Assembly: GCA_016206875.1 (NCBI GenBank)
Contig: JACQQR010000208.1
Span: 1 to 7,432, forward strand
DNA: 7,432 bases
Direction: 5' to 3'
Source: Candidatus Omnitrophota bacterium
Lineage (GTDB): Bacteria > Omnitrophota > Omnitrophia > Omnitrophales > JACROU01
Part shown: positions 1 through 7,379 of the stretch, piece after piece
Layout of the letters: each line of letters begins with the position of its first letter
How positions within the stretch are numbered: position 1 is the first letter of the stretch
Notes under the pieces: generated by a model
What the model was told of the DNA's origin: nothing
Seen by the model: the letters and a program-made list of their open reading frames with translations, nothing else
The model's database searches: none
Translations under genes and position numbers: made by a program

Positions 1-1
1 A

Positions 2-1654
2 ATCATCACTAAGGCCGGCCATTCAGAAGAAAAATTATTTAATTATCTAATTGAGAAAGATTTATTGAGTGTGGAGGAAATATTCAACTTTCTTAAGGAT
101 GAATTTGGTTATCCTATTGTGGATCCCACAAGTTTTTCCATCATGCCTGAAGTCCTAAAACTCATTCCTTCTGAAGTGGCTTTGGAACATAAAGTGATTC
201 CGCTTTTTATGATAGAGAATGTTTTGACGTTGGCCACAAGCGATCCTACTTCGATTATTGCCTTGGATGATTTGCGCAAAAAACTCAATGTAAAGTTCGA
301 CGTGGTGTTAAGCCTTCCAAGCCGCCTGAATGAGGCGATCGAGAAGCACTATGTCTCGGGGGCATTGCCCGATAACTCACAAGATCAGCTTGAAGAATTG
401 ATTCATATAGTTGAAAAGGAAGGAAATGGGGATACGCAGGATGTGGCGCTGCTCCGCCAACGGGCGTCTGAAACCCCGGTAATTAAAGTGGCCAACTTGT
501 TGATTTCTGAGGCGATTCGCAAAAACGCCTCCGATTTATTTATTGAGCCTTGGGAAAAAAGCGTGCGCATTCGCTGCCGCATAGACGGCTTATTGGAAGA
601 AATGGCGGCCCCGCCCCGCGCTATGGCCAACGCCTTGGTCTCCAGAATTAAAGTCATGAGCCAGCTCAATATTGCCGAACGCAGAGTGCCTCAGGACGGC
701 CGCTTTAAGGTCCAGGTGCAGCAGCGAGAAGTGGACGTTCGCGTCTCCGTGGTTCCTTCCAGTTTTGGAGAAAAAGTGTGTCTAAGAATTTTGGATAAGA
801 AATCTTCCGTGCTCCATTTAAATAAACTCGGTTTTTTAGAGGAAGAAATGGAAAAAGTAAAACAATGCGCTATGAAACCGCACGGAATGATTTTGGTGAC
901 CGGACCCACGGGAAGCGGGAAATCCACCACCCTTTATTCCATACTGAACATGCTTCATAGCCCCGAAAAAAATATCACTACGGTTGAGGACCCCGTGGAG
1001 TACCAGGTTTCAGGAGTCAACCAGGTGAATGTGAAGGAAAGCACAGGCCTTACGTTTTCCGCCGCGCTTCGCGCCATCTTGCGGCAAGACCCCGATATCA
1101 TCATGATTGGAGAAATCAGGGATTTTGAAACATTAGATATCGCTATTAAGGCCGCGCTCACGGGGCATTTGGTGCTGAGCACGCTCCATACCAATGATGC
1201 CATCGGCTCTCTGGTTCGCATTCGTAATATGGGGTTGGAACCTTTCCTTATTTCCTCATCGATTTTGATGATTTCTGCGCAGCGGCTTGCTCGAAAGTTA
1301 TGCGTTCAGTGTCGGGAAGCCTATGTGCCGTCCGATGAGATGATCGAAAAATATTTACTCAAACAGAAAAAACGTTCCGGAAACAATTCGTTGATGCTCT
1401 ATCGCCCTGTGGGATGTGTTCATTGTTCGGGAAAAGGGTATTCCGGAAGAACATTGCTTACGGAAGTTTTTGTGCTCACTCCCGAAATACGGAAATTGGT
1501 GATGGATAATTTATCTCAGGAAGAAATCAAACGAAAGGCATCTGAAGAAGGAATGCGCTCGCTGAGAGATACAGGGATTGCCAAGGCCCTGGAAGGAGAT
1601 ACTTCTCTGGAGGAAGTCATCCGCCTGACTGCGGGCGAGCAGGAAATTTCATAA
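2..1654 (+). CDS. pilB: PilB/GspE-family assembly ATPase, first copy (5' partial)
   Basis: This is a hexameric-type secretion ATPase that would power pilin assembly from the cytoplasmic face of the inner membrane. The frame has no stop back to the left edge. Residues encoded before the TTG at 65 (HSEEKLFNYLIEKDLL) continue the N-terminal T2SSE_N-like domain, so the gene starts upstream and TTG 65 is not the true start. By alignment with the next gene about 25-30 residues are missing. Motifs in order: ASDLFIEP and RCRIDG of the N2 domain, Walker A GPTGSGKST (902-928, Lys codon 920), Asp box TVEDPVEY, Walker B IIMIGEIRD (1097-1123), His box STLHTN (1178-1195). A zinc-binding tetracysteine is also present (codons 1301, 1310, 1415, 1424). 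That tetracysteine marks the extension (PilB/GspE) rather than the PilT class. The family is certain; PilB rather than GspE is inferred from the pilS/pilR neighbours. Confidence 0.93.
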   Translation: MITKAGHSEEKLFNYLIEKDLLSVEEIFNFLKDEFGYPIVDPTSFSIMPEVLKLIPSEVALEHKVIPLFMIENVLTLATSDPTSIIALDDLRKKLNVKFDVVLSLPSRLNEAIEKHYVSGALPDNSQDQLEELIHIVEKEGNGDTQDVALLRQRASETPVIKVANLLISEAIRKNASDLFIEPWEKSVRIRCRIDGLLEEMAAPPRAMANALVSRIKVMSQLNIAERRVPQDGRFKVQVQQREVDVRVSVVPSSFGEKVCLRILDKKSSVLHLNKLGFLEEEMEKVKQCAMKPHGMILVTGPTGSGKSTTLYSILNMLHSPEKNITTVEDPVEYQVSGVNQVNVKESTGLTFSAALRAILRQDPDIIMIGEIRDFETLDIAIKAALTGHLVLSTLHTNDAIGSLVRIRNMGLEPFLISSSILMISAQRLARKLCVQCREAYVPSDEMIEKYLLKQKKRSGNNSLMLYRPVGCVHCSGKGYSGRTLLTEVFVLTPEIRKLVMDNLSQEEIKRKASEEGMRSLRDTGIAKALEGDTSLEEVIRLTAGEQEIS

Positions 1655-1666
1655 GAGGCAACGATC

Positions 1667-3364
1667 ATGAGCGAACAGGAAATCAAACAGCTTTTGATAG
1701 AGGAGGGTTGGGTGAGTCGAGAGGCCATGGACCGCGCCTGTCTTGCTATGCAGGAAAGAGGCGGAGGACTCGTTGAAATGCTGATTCAGGAAGGCTTTTT
1801 AAAGGAAAAAGATTTTATCAGCTTTATGTCGCGGCATTTGGGCATTCCGTTCATCAGTATTGCATCCGTTCATCTCGATCCGGATTGGATACAATTAATT
1901 CCTCAAAAACTGGCTTATCGATATGACTCTATTATCGTGAGCAAATTGGGAAACATTCTCACGGTGGCCATGAGCAATCCGCTGAATCTGGAAGCCATTG
2001 ACGATTTGAAACGGGCAACAAAAATGCAAATCATTCCTGTATTCGCTCCCGTCAGTGAAATACGTGCCGCATTGGATGATTACTTCGAAAACGCGGGTCA
2101 TTTAAGCCAAATTCTGGAGCTGGCTGAGGAAGCGGATGCGGATATCAAAGTGATTGAAGAGATTTCCGATGCGGAAGCGCTGGAAATCAAAGAAACGGAC
2201 GTGCCCTTAATCAAGATGGTGAATTTAGTTCTTCAAGACGCCATCAAACAGCGGGCTTCCGACATCCATTTTGAGCGTTATGAAGAGAGGTTCAGGGTTC
2301 GTTACCGGATTGACGGCGTTTTAAAAGAAGCCGTCATGCCTCCTATCAAGATGCATCCCAGCGTGGTGGCGCGGCTGAAAATTCTTTCTTTACTGGATAT
2401 TACCGAAAAAAGAATTCCTCAAGACGGCCGTTTTAAAATCAAGCTGGGGCGCAAAGAAATTAACTTCCGGGTATCGGTGTTGCCCACTTATTTTGGAGAG
2501 AAAATTGTTTTACGAATTTTGGACGCCTCTTCGCTGGGACACGGGTTGGAGAAACTGGGATTCACCAAAACCAATCTGGAAAAAGTCCAGGATGCCATTT
2601 CCAAACCTTATGGCATGGTGCTCATCACGGGGCCTACAGGGAGCGGTAAATCCACTACATTGTATTCCATATTAAATCAGCTCAATACATCCGAGCGGAA
2701 TATTATGACCGTAGAAGATCCTGTGGAGTACCTGATCGAAGGAATTACGCAAACGCAGGTTCATCCCGAAATTGGTTTTACATTTGCCGGCGGCCTGCGG
2801 TCTTTGTTGAGACAGAACCCCGATATTATTCTTGTGGGTGAAATTCGCGATTCGGAGACTGCGGATATTGCGGTAAAAGCGGCGCTTACCGGGCACCTGC
2901 TTTTTAGCACGCTCCACACCAACAGCGCGGCCGGCGCCGTAACGCGATTGGTCGATATGAAAGCAGAGCCATTTTTGATCGGATCTTCCTTACTCGTATC
3001 AGTGGCCCAGCGTCTGTGCCGGAAAATTTGCGAAAATTGCCGCCAGTCCGTCGAAATTCCCAAGGAAGTGTTGTCCCGCCTGGGACTGGTTTTGACACTG
3101 CCATCGGGAAAAGCTTTTCAGGGCAAAGGATGCAATCAATGCCACGGTTCGGGCTACCACGGCCGCATGGCCGTCAGCGAGGTGCTGGTTGTGGATGATG
3201 AAATTCGCGAGATGATTACGCGGCGAAAATCCAGTTTTGGAATCGAGACGCGCGCGGTCGAAAAAGGAATGAAAACCCTGTTTGAAGATGCCATAGCAAA
3301 ATTTTCTGCGGGGCATACGACTTTAGAAGAAATACTACGAATCACATCAGAAGAAAACTTTTAG
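1667..3364 (+). CDS. pilB: PilB/GspE-family assembly ATPase, second copy
   Basis: This is a second complete extension-type ATPase of 565 aa, a normal length for PilB. The ATG follows the first ATPase by 12 bp and has an AAGAGG ribosome binding site 8 nt upstream. The N-terminal T2SSE_N/MshEN-like domain spans about residues 5-140. It is followed by an acidic linker (about 150-178) and the N2 domain with ASDIHFER (197-204) and RYRIDG (212-217). The ATPase core has Walker A GPTGSGKST (322-330, K328), Asp box TVEDPVEY (348-355), Walker B ILVGEIRD with E392, and His box STLHTN (H417). Zinc-site cysteines are C455/C458 and C489/C492. All catalytic residues are intact. It is collinear and clearly paralogous with the preceding gene but well diverged, so the duplication is old. 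It sits where pilT lies in Myxococcus-type clusters, yet PilT lacks this N-terminal domain and the cysteines. Its role beside the first copy is unknown. Confidence 0.94.
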   Translation: MSEQEIKQLLIEEGWVSREAMDRACLAMQERGGGLVEMLIQEGFLKEKDFISFMSRHLGIPFISIASVHLDPDWIQLIPQKLAYRYDSIIVSKLGNILTVAMSNPLNLEAIDDLKRATKMQIIPVFAPVSEIRAALDDYFENAGHLSQILELAEEADADIKVIEEISDAEALEIKETDVPLIKMVNLVLQDAIKQRASDIHFERYEERFRVRYRIDGVLKEAVMPPIKMHPSVVARLKILSLLDITEKRIPQDGRFKIKLGRKEINFRVSVLPTYFGEKIVLRILDASSLGHGLEKLGFTKTNLEKVQDAISKPYGMVLITGPTGSGKSTTLYSILNQLNTSERNIMTVEDPVEYLIEGITQTQVHPEIGFTFAGGLRSLLRQNPDIILVGEIRDSETADIAVKAALTGHLLFSTLHTNSAAGAVTRLVDMKAEPFLIGSSLLVSVAQRLCRKICENCRQSVEIPKEVLSRLGLVLTLPSGKAFQGKGCNQCHGSGYHGRMAVSEVLVVDDEIREMITRRKSSFGIETRAVEKGMKTLFEDAIAKFSAGHTTLEEILRITSEENF

Positions 3365-3377
3365 CAAAGGATCTCTT

Positions 3378-4604
3378 ATGCCAAAATTTGAATATTTCAT
3401 TAAAGATTCATTGGGACGGGATGTCAAAGGTATTGAAGAAGCGGAGAACACAGCTTCCCTGGTCACGGAATTGCATAAAAAAGGATTCACCATTGTGCAA
3501 ATTCATCCGGCCAGGGAAAGATCTCCGCTATTTTCCGTCGGCCAAAACGGCGGAAAAAGGCGGCGCAAAAAAATTAAACTGGAAGACATGGTTATTTTTT
3601 CCAGGCAAATGGCCACCATGCTCAACGCCGGCGTGCCTTTGGTTCAATCTCTGGATATTTTAGCCCAGCAGATGGAAAATCCGACGTTCCAGGAAGTGGC
3701 CTCAAAATTGAAGGCAGGGGTGGAAGGCGGAAAAAGTTTTTCGGAGAGTTTGGAAGAGCAGAAAAAATATTTTTCCCCGCTTTTCGTCAATATGATTCGA
3801 GCCGGGGAAACCAGCGGCAAACTGGATGAAATTCTAGACCGGCTCTCTGCCTACATGGAAAAAACCAATGCCCTGATTAAAAAATTGAAATCGGCGATGG
3901 TGTATCCGGCTGTAGTGACCGCTGTGGCGATTTCCATTTCTTATGCCATGTTTGCTTTTGTGATTCCCAAATTCGCCGAAATATTTTCTTCGATTCAGGC
4001 AAGATTGCCTTATCCCACGGAATTAGCCATCGCGGCAAGCAATTTTATCCGAAGCAATTCACTCTTTATGATCATTTCTATCGTGGCGGGAGTGTTTTTA
4101 TTTCGCATGATTATCAAAACGCCTCCCGGGAGGCTCTGGTTTGATCGCACCCTGCTTTCTTTGCCCGTATTCGGCCCTTTATTTTTGAAAGCGGCGGTGA
4201 GCAAATTTTGCCGGACACTGGCTACTCTCGTCAAAAGCGGTGTTCCTATTTTGGGGGCTTTGGAAATTGTCTCTAAAACAGCCGGAAATAGGCAGCTAGA
4301 GCTAATTATTGACGAAGTGCGTTTATCGATTAAAGAAGGGGGCGGCATGGCGGAGCCACTGAGTAAAAGTAAATATTTTCCTCCCATGGTAACCCGGATG
4401 ATTGCCGTAGGCGAAGAAACAGGGGAAATGGAACAGATGCTTGGAAAAATCGCGGATTTTTATGAGGTGCAGGTAGATATGGCTGTGCAGGGAATCACTG
4501 CGCTGATTGAGCCTTTGATCATCGTTTTTCTCGGCATCGTGATTGGCGGAATCGTTATCGCCATGTTTTTGCCGATTTTGTCACTGACGCAGGCGATTCG
4601 ATAA
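3378..4604 (+). CDS. pilC: PilC/GspF inner-membrane platform protein
   Basis: This polytopic inner-membrane protein couples the cytoplasmic ATPase to the growing pseudopilus or pilus. Its 408 aa is the usual PilC/GspF length. The ATG has AAAGG 7 nt upstream and lies 13 bp after the second ATPase gene. Two repeated GspF domains are visible. The first runs from about 70 with FSRQMATMLNAGVPLVQSL (74-92) and MIRAGETSGKLDEIL (139-153). The second runs from about 273 with FCRTLATLVKSGVPILGAL (277-295) and MIAVGEETGEMEQML (341-355). Each carries the family's conserved L-x-x-G-V-P and G-E-x-x-G signatures. Hydrophobic segments at about 175-196, 228-246 and 375-400 give the expected three membrane spans. 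The basic stretch at 60-67 (KRRRKKIK) precedes the first cytoplasmic domain. There is one platform gene for two ATPase genes. I call PilC rather than GspF because of the adjacent pilSR-like pair. Confidence 0.95.
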   Translation: MPKFEYFIKDSLGRDVKGIEEAENTASLVTELHKKGFTIVQIHPARERSPLFSVGQNGGKRRRKKIKLEDMVIFSRQMATMLNAGVPLVQSLDILAQQMENPTFQEVASKLKAGVEGGKSFSESLEEQKKYFSPLFVNMIRAGETSGKLDEILDRLSAYMEKTNALIKKLKSAMVYPAVVTAVAISISYAMFAFVIPKFAEIFSSIQARLPYPTELAIAASNFIRSNSLFMIISIVAGVFLFRMIIKTPPGRLWFDRTLLSLPVFGPLFLKAAVSKFCRTLATLVKSGVPILGALEIVSKTAGNRQLELIIDEVRLSIKEGGGMAEPLSKSKYFPPMVTRMIAVGEETGEMEQMLGKIADFYEVQVDMAVQGITALIEPLIIVFLGIVIGGIVIAMFLPILSLTQAIR

Positions 4605-4626
4605 GTGATAGAAGTAATAAGATACG

Positions 4627-4658
4627 GTTCTTCCCGGGAGAGCTGTTCCCGGAAGTGC
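4627..4658 (+). promoter_or_regulatory. RNA hairpin between pilC and pilS, just ahead of the pilS RBS
   Basis: The arms at 4630-4640 and 4646-4655 pair as CTTCC/GGAAG and GGGA/TCCC plus a terminal G-T wobble. A single bulged C lies at 4635 and a five-base loop at 4641-4645. After a T-T mismatch the stem can extend outward to about 4626/4659. It ends about 8 nt before the AGGAG at 4667. No T-run follows, so it is not a classic intrinsic terminator. It could be a processing or mRNA-stability element, or could tune pilS translation. The pairing is directly visible; the function is inferred. Confidence 0.45.
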
Positions 4659-4666
4659 CTGGAAGC

Positions 4667-4671
4667 AGGAG
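4667..4671 (+). promoter_or_regulatory. Ribosome binding site that fixes the pilS start
   Basis: AGGAG lies 8 nt before the ATG at 4680. The same frame is open from a GTG at 4605 directly after the pilC stop, but that GTG has no convincing Shine-Dalgarno, and its extra 25 residues are encoded across the hairpin. The AGGAG therefore favours the ATG at 4680. Confidence 0.75.
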
Positions 4672-4679
4672 CGCTAAAA

Positions 4680-5933
4680 ATGTCGGATGTGCTGATTGTC
4701 AATGTGCGAATATTTATCGTGGCGCGGCTTTTAGTCGCCACAGTTTTACTTTGCCTGGGCTTTTGGGCGCTTCCCGAATACCGGGGGATGTTTTCTTGGC
4801 TGGTTGTGATCTTGTGCGCCCTCAGCATCGTCTACCTTTTTTGGTATGTTTCAGAAAAGCGGATTCGCCAGCTTGCCTATACACAAATGGCTTTGGATTT
4901 AATTTGGGAAACAGTTCTTGTGCATGTTTCGGGAGGTGTCCACAGCATTTTTGTGGTTTTTTACGCGATGACTATTTTAGGCTCCGCCCTGATGATGCCT
5001 TACCGTGGAAGTATAGCCGCCACGTTTATTTCCTGCCTGATGTTTGTGCTTTTAGTTTTGTTTGAATCATTTCAAATTGAAATTCCCGGGTGGGGTCTAC
5101 ACCTGGCGCCTTATTATCACCCTAGAGAATACTTTCAAATTTTTTATATCACACTGGTATGGATCACCTTATTTGCCATTGTCGGGTATTTGGGGGCCTA
5201 TTTTTCAAGCCGCATTTATCATCTGGAACGAAAAATCAAAAACCAGGAGCAGCTGACTAGTTTAGGCGAGCTTACGGCACGCATTGCGCACGAAATCAAG
5301 AATCCGCTTGCGGCGATTAGCGGCACCGTTGAGGTGCTTCAAAAAGATTTAGAAAATGTAATTTCCGACGAGAATCAAAAAATGATGAACAGTGTGATTC
5401 AAGAAACCAGGCGGCTGAAACATATCCTGACTTCTATTCTCGATTATGCCCGCGTCAATACACTGCACAAGGAATACTTTGACTTAAACGGAGCCGTAAG
5501 CGAGGTGCTGGCCATGGTGGCTCATACTTCAGGCTGCAACGGACATATCCGGGTGATTAAAAATTTTGAAACAAAAGCCGTTCGTTATTACGGGGATGCG
5601 AACCGGATGAAACAAATGTTGTTCAATCTGGTATTGAATGCCTATGAAGCCATGCCCGAGAAGGGCGACTTGGTGATTTCCGTAAAAGATCAAAAATCCG
5701 AATATGTCACTATTTCTATCTTAGACACCGGCCGGGGTATTTCTAAAGAAATGCGCAAAGTGCTGTTCCAGCCGTTCCATACCACAAAAAAAGAGGGCAC
5801 TGGGCTGGGGCTTGCGATTGTGCAAAAAATTGTAGAAAGCCACGGCGGAAAAATCTCTGTGAAAGAGCCTGTGAAATCAGGAAGAGGAGCGGGCACGGAA
5901 TTTGTGATTCAATTGCCGCGTTGGAGCCGCTAA
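4680..5933 (+). CDS. pilS: PilS-like membrane sensor histidine kinase
   Basis: This inner-membrane histidine kinase would phosphorylate the PilR-like regulator encoded next. From ATG 4680 it is 417 aa. About six hydrophobic segments can be seen in residues 11-175 (roughly 11-30, 37-56, 68-83, 87-106, 111-130, 151-174), the PilS layout. A short charged helix (about 178-192) leads straight into the DHp domain, whose H box RIAHEIKNPL has phospho-acceptor H204. The catalytic domain has an N box (NLVLN, N316 and N320), G1 box DTGRG (349-353), F box FQPF (363-366) and G2 box GTGLGL (373-378). All catalytic motifs are intact. No PAS or HAMP domain is evident between membrane and DHp, so it is shorter than Pseudomonas-type PilS. 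The kinase class is certain (NtrB/PilS type); the PilS name rests on the membrane region and its place between pilC and a PilR-like gene. Confidence 0.88.
   Translation: MSDVLIVNVRIFIVARLLVATVLLCLGFWALPEYRGMFSWLVVILCALSIVYLFWYVSEKRIRQLAYTQMALDLIWETVLVHVSGGVHSIFVVFYAMTILGSALMMPYRGSIAATFISCLMFVLLVLFESFQIEIPGWGLHLAPYYHPREYFQIFYITLVWITLFAIVGYLGAYFSSRIYHLERKIKNQEQLTSLGELTARIAHEIKNPLAAISGTVEVLQKDLENVISDENQKMMNSVIQETRRLKHILTSILDYARVNTLHKEYFDLNGAVSEVLAMVAHTSGCNGHIRVIKNFETKAVRYYGDANRMKQMLFNLVLNAYEAMPEKGDLVISVKDQKSEYVTISILDTGRGISKEMRKVLFQPFHTTKKEGTGLGLAIVQKIVESHGGKISVKEPVKSGRGAGTEFVIQLPRWSR
5923..5926 (+). promoter_or_regulatory. Ribosome binding site for pilR, inside the end of pilS
   Basis: GGAG lies in the last codons of pilS, 9 nt before ATG 5936. 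A TTG at 5921 in the same frame overlaps this site and so is not a plausible start. The arrangement suggests that translation of pilR is coupled to that of pilS. Confidence 0.7.
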
Positions 5934-5935
5934 CT

Positions 5936-7315
5936 ATGGATAAAAAGCCTATCCCTATTTTGGTCATCGATGATGAAGAAAATATTTTAAACTTCATCTC
6001 GAAAGCGCTCAGAAAAGAAGGATATGAGCCGCACGCGTTCACCGATGTAAGGCTTGCCACCGCCAAACTGCCTGCCATTCGCCCGCAAGTGGTGATTTCG
6101 GATATTGTGATGCCCCATATAAACGGATTCGAAGTGTTGGAAGCGGTGAAAAGAAATAATGTAGACACAAACCTGATTTTGATCACGGCGCATGCCTCCC
6201 TGGAATCCGCGATTTCCGCAGTACGGGGAGGGGCGCTGGATTATCTGGTGAAACCCTTTGAGCTCGACGAACTACTAGTGGCCGTGCGTCGCGCGCTTGG
6301 GCAGAAGCGGCTCTCCACAGCCTTTCCTTCCATCGAGAAGAAAACCCAATCGATGTATCAAATGCACAACTTGATTGGGACCAGCTCCAAAATGCAGGAA
6401 ATATACAAACTTCTTGAAAAAATCGCCAAGTCCGACAGCACAGTTTTGGTTGTTGGGGAAAGCGGAACGGGAAAAGAAATGGTGGCTCGGGCGATTCACT
6501 ACAATTCCCATCGAAAAGACAAACCCTTTGTAAGTATTAACTGTGCGTCACTGCCGGACCCGTTGCTGGAAAGTGAATTATTTGGGCATGAAAGAGGCTC
6601 ATTTACCGGGGCATTCACGACAAAATTGGGGCTTTTGGAACTGGCTAAAGAAGGGACTTTTCTTCTGGATGAAGTGGGCGATATGTCGCTTGCCATGCAG
6701 TCGAAGTTATTGCGCGCTCTCCAGGAGCGCGAAATCAAGCGCGTGGGCGGTATAGAGAATATCCCTATAGATGTCCGTATTATTTCCGCCACAAGCAAAG
6801 ACCTGCGCGCAGAAATTGAAAAGAAGAATTTTCGCGAGGACCTCTTTTACCGGATTAATGTCATCCCGGTATTTTTGCCGCCCCTTCGTGAGCGAAAAGA
6901 AGATATCCCGCCTTTAATTCAGCATATTGCTTCTCTCCTTAAAGAAAAATCCGGCATCGGCAAAGAAATAGAATTTACCCCGGACGGACTGGGATATCTT
7001 ATGGAGTATCACTGGCCGGGCAATATTCGCGAGTTAGAAAATATTCTGGAACGGTTGTATATGCTGGCGGACAAAAAAGGCCTTTCGAAAGAAGACATTA
7101 TCAAAATTTTATCCTCCGAACTTAAGTCAGAAAAAAGCATGACACAAGGGGGGACGATGCTGATTGAGTTGAAAAATGAAACAGAGCATTTTGAGCGAAA
7201 GATGATTGAAAAAGCGCTCGAAGATGCCGGAGGCAACAAGCTCCAAGCAGCCAAGTTACTGCATTGCTCGCGTCAAACACTCCAGTATAAGGTAAGAAAA
7301 TATAATTTGGATTAA
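5936..7315 (+). CDS. pilR: PilR/NtrC-family sigma-54-dependent response regulator
   Basis: This cytoplasmic DNA-binding regulator is expected to be phosphorylated by the PilS-like kinase and then to open sigma-54 promoters by ATP hydrolysis. It is 459 aa from ATG 5936, a typical PilR length, and starts 2 bp after the pilS stop. The receiver domain (about 6-120) has acidic D12/D13, phospho-acceptor D56, T84 and K106. The AAA+ domain (about 146-380) has Walker A GESGTGKE (174-181, K180), the sigma-54 contact loop GSFTGA (221-226), Walker B FLLDE (242-246), likely arginine fingers in FREDLFYR (299-306) and sensor II in WPGNIRELE (360-368). A Fis-type helix-turn-helix occupies about 419-458 (GGNKLQAAKLL then SRQTLQYKVRKY). 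All three domains look functional. Its usual target is the major pilin promoter, which is not in this window. The family call is certain; PilR over other NtrC-type proteins rests on context. Confidence 0.9.
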   Translation: MDKKPIPILVIDDEENILNFISKALRKEGYEPHAFTDVRLATAKLPAIRPQVVISDIVMPHINGFEVLEAVKRNNVDTNLILITAHASLESAISAVRGGALDYLVKPFELDELLVAVRRALGQKRLSTAFPSIEKKTQSMYQMHNLIGTSSKMQEIYKLLEKIAKSDSTVLVVGESGTGKEMVARAIHYNSHRKDKPFVSINCASLPDPLLESELFGHERGSFTGAFTTKLGLLELAKEGTFLLDEVGDMSLAMQSKLLRALQEREIKRVGGIENIPIDVRIISATSKDLRAEIEKKNFREDLFYRINVIPVFLPPLRERKEDIPPLIQHIASLLKEKSGIGKEIEFTPDGLGYLMEYHWPGNIRELENILERLYMLADKKGLSKEDIIKILSSELKSEKSMTQGGTMLIELKNETEHFERKMIEKALEDAGGNKLQAAKLLHCSRQTLQYKVRKYNLD

Positions 7316-7322
7316 CTCTTCC

Positions 7323-7360
7323 TGTCATTCTGAGACCGACAGAGGCGGGCGAAGAATCTT
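7323..7360. repeat. Dispersed-type intergenic repeat, unit A
   Basis: This 38-bp unit begins TGTCATTC and ends GAATCTT, with GGCGAAG at 7348-7354. The outer arms ATTCT (7327-7331) and AGAAT (7353-7357) are inverted. It shares the same three blocks in the same order with unit B at 7380-7406 but has a longer, unpaired centre. It starts 8 bp after the pilR stop. Confidence 0.55.
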
Positions 7361-7379
7361 GGTAACCGTTCAGAGTGGG

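Noticed and set aside
65..67. TTG 65 as the true start of the first ATPase.
   Set aside because: The frame stays open to the window edge, and the residues before it align with the N-terminal domain of the second ATPase.
2672..3345. Several overlapping minus-strand and alternate-frame open frames across the second ATPase gene.
   Set aside because: They lie wholly inside a gene with intact family motifs, show no recognisable domain, and are explained as shadows of its codon use.
4578..4605. A possible sigma-70 promoter for pilS: TTGTCA, 16 bp, then GATAAG.
   Set aside because: The -10 matches only four of six bases and the -35 lies inside pilC coding sequence; such matches occur by chance.
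4605..4679. An extended pilS start at GTG 4605 immediately after the pilC stop.
   Set aside because: There is no convincing ribosome binding site, and the extra residues fit no domain; ATG 4680 has AGGAG at ideal spacing.
5921..5935. A TTG start for pilR at 5921 overlapping the end of pilS.
   Set aside because: It overlaps the GGAG that serves ATG 5936, and the receiver domain begins normally after the ATG.
6596..6613. PilR has GSFTGA in place of the textbook GAFTGA sigma-54 loop.
   Set aside because: The Ser variant is known in PilR-type activators, and the critical Phe and Thr-Gly-Ala are kept, so it is not a defect.
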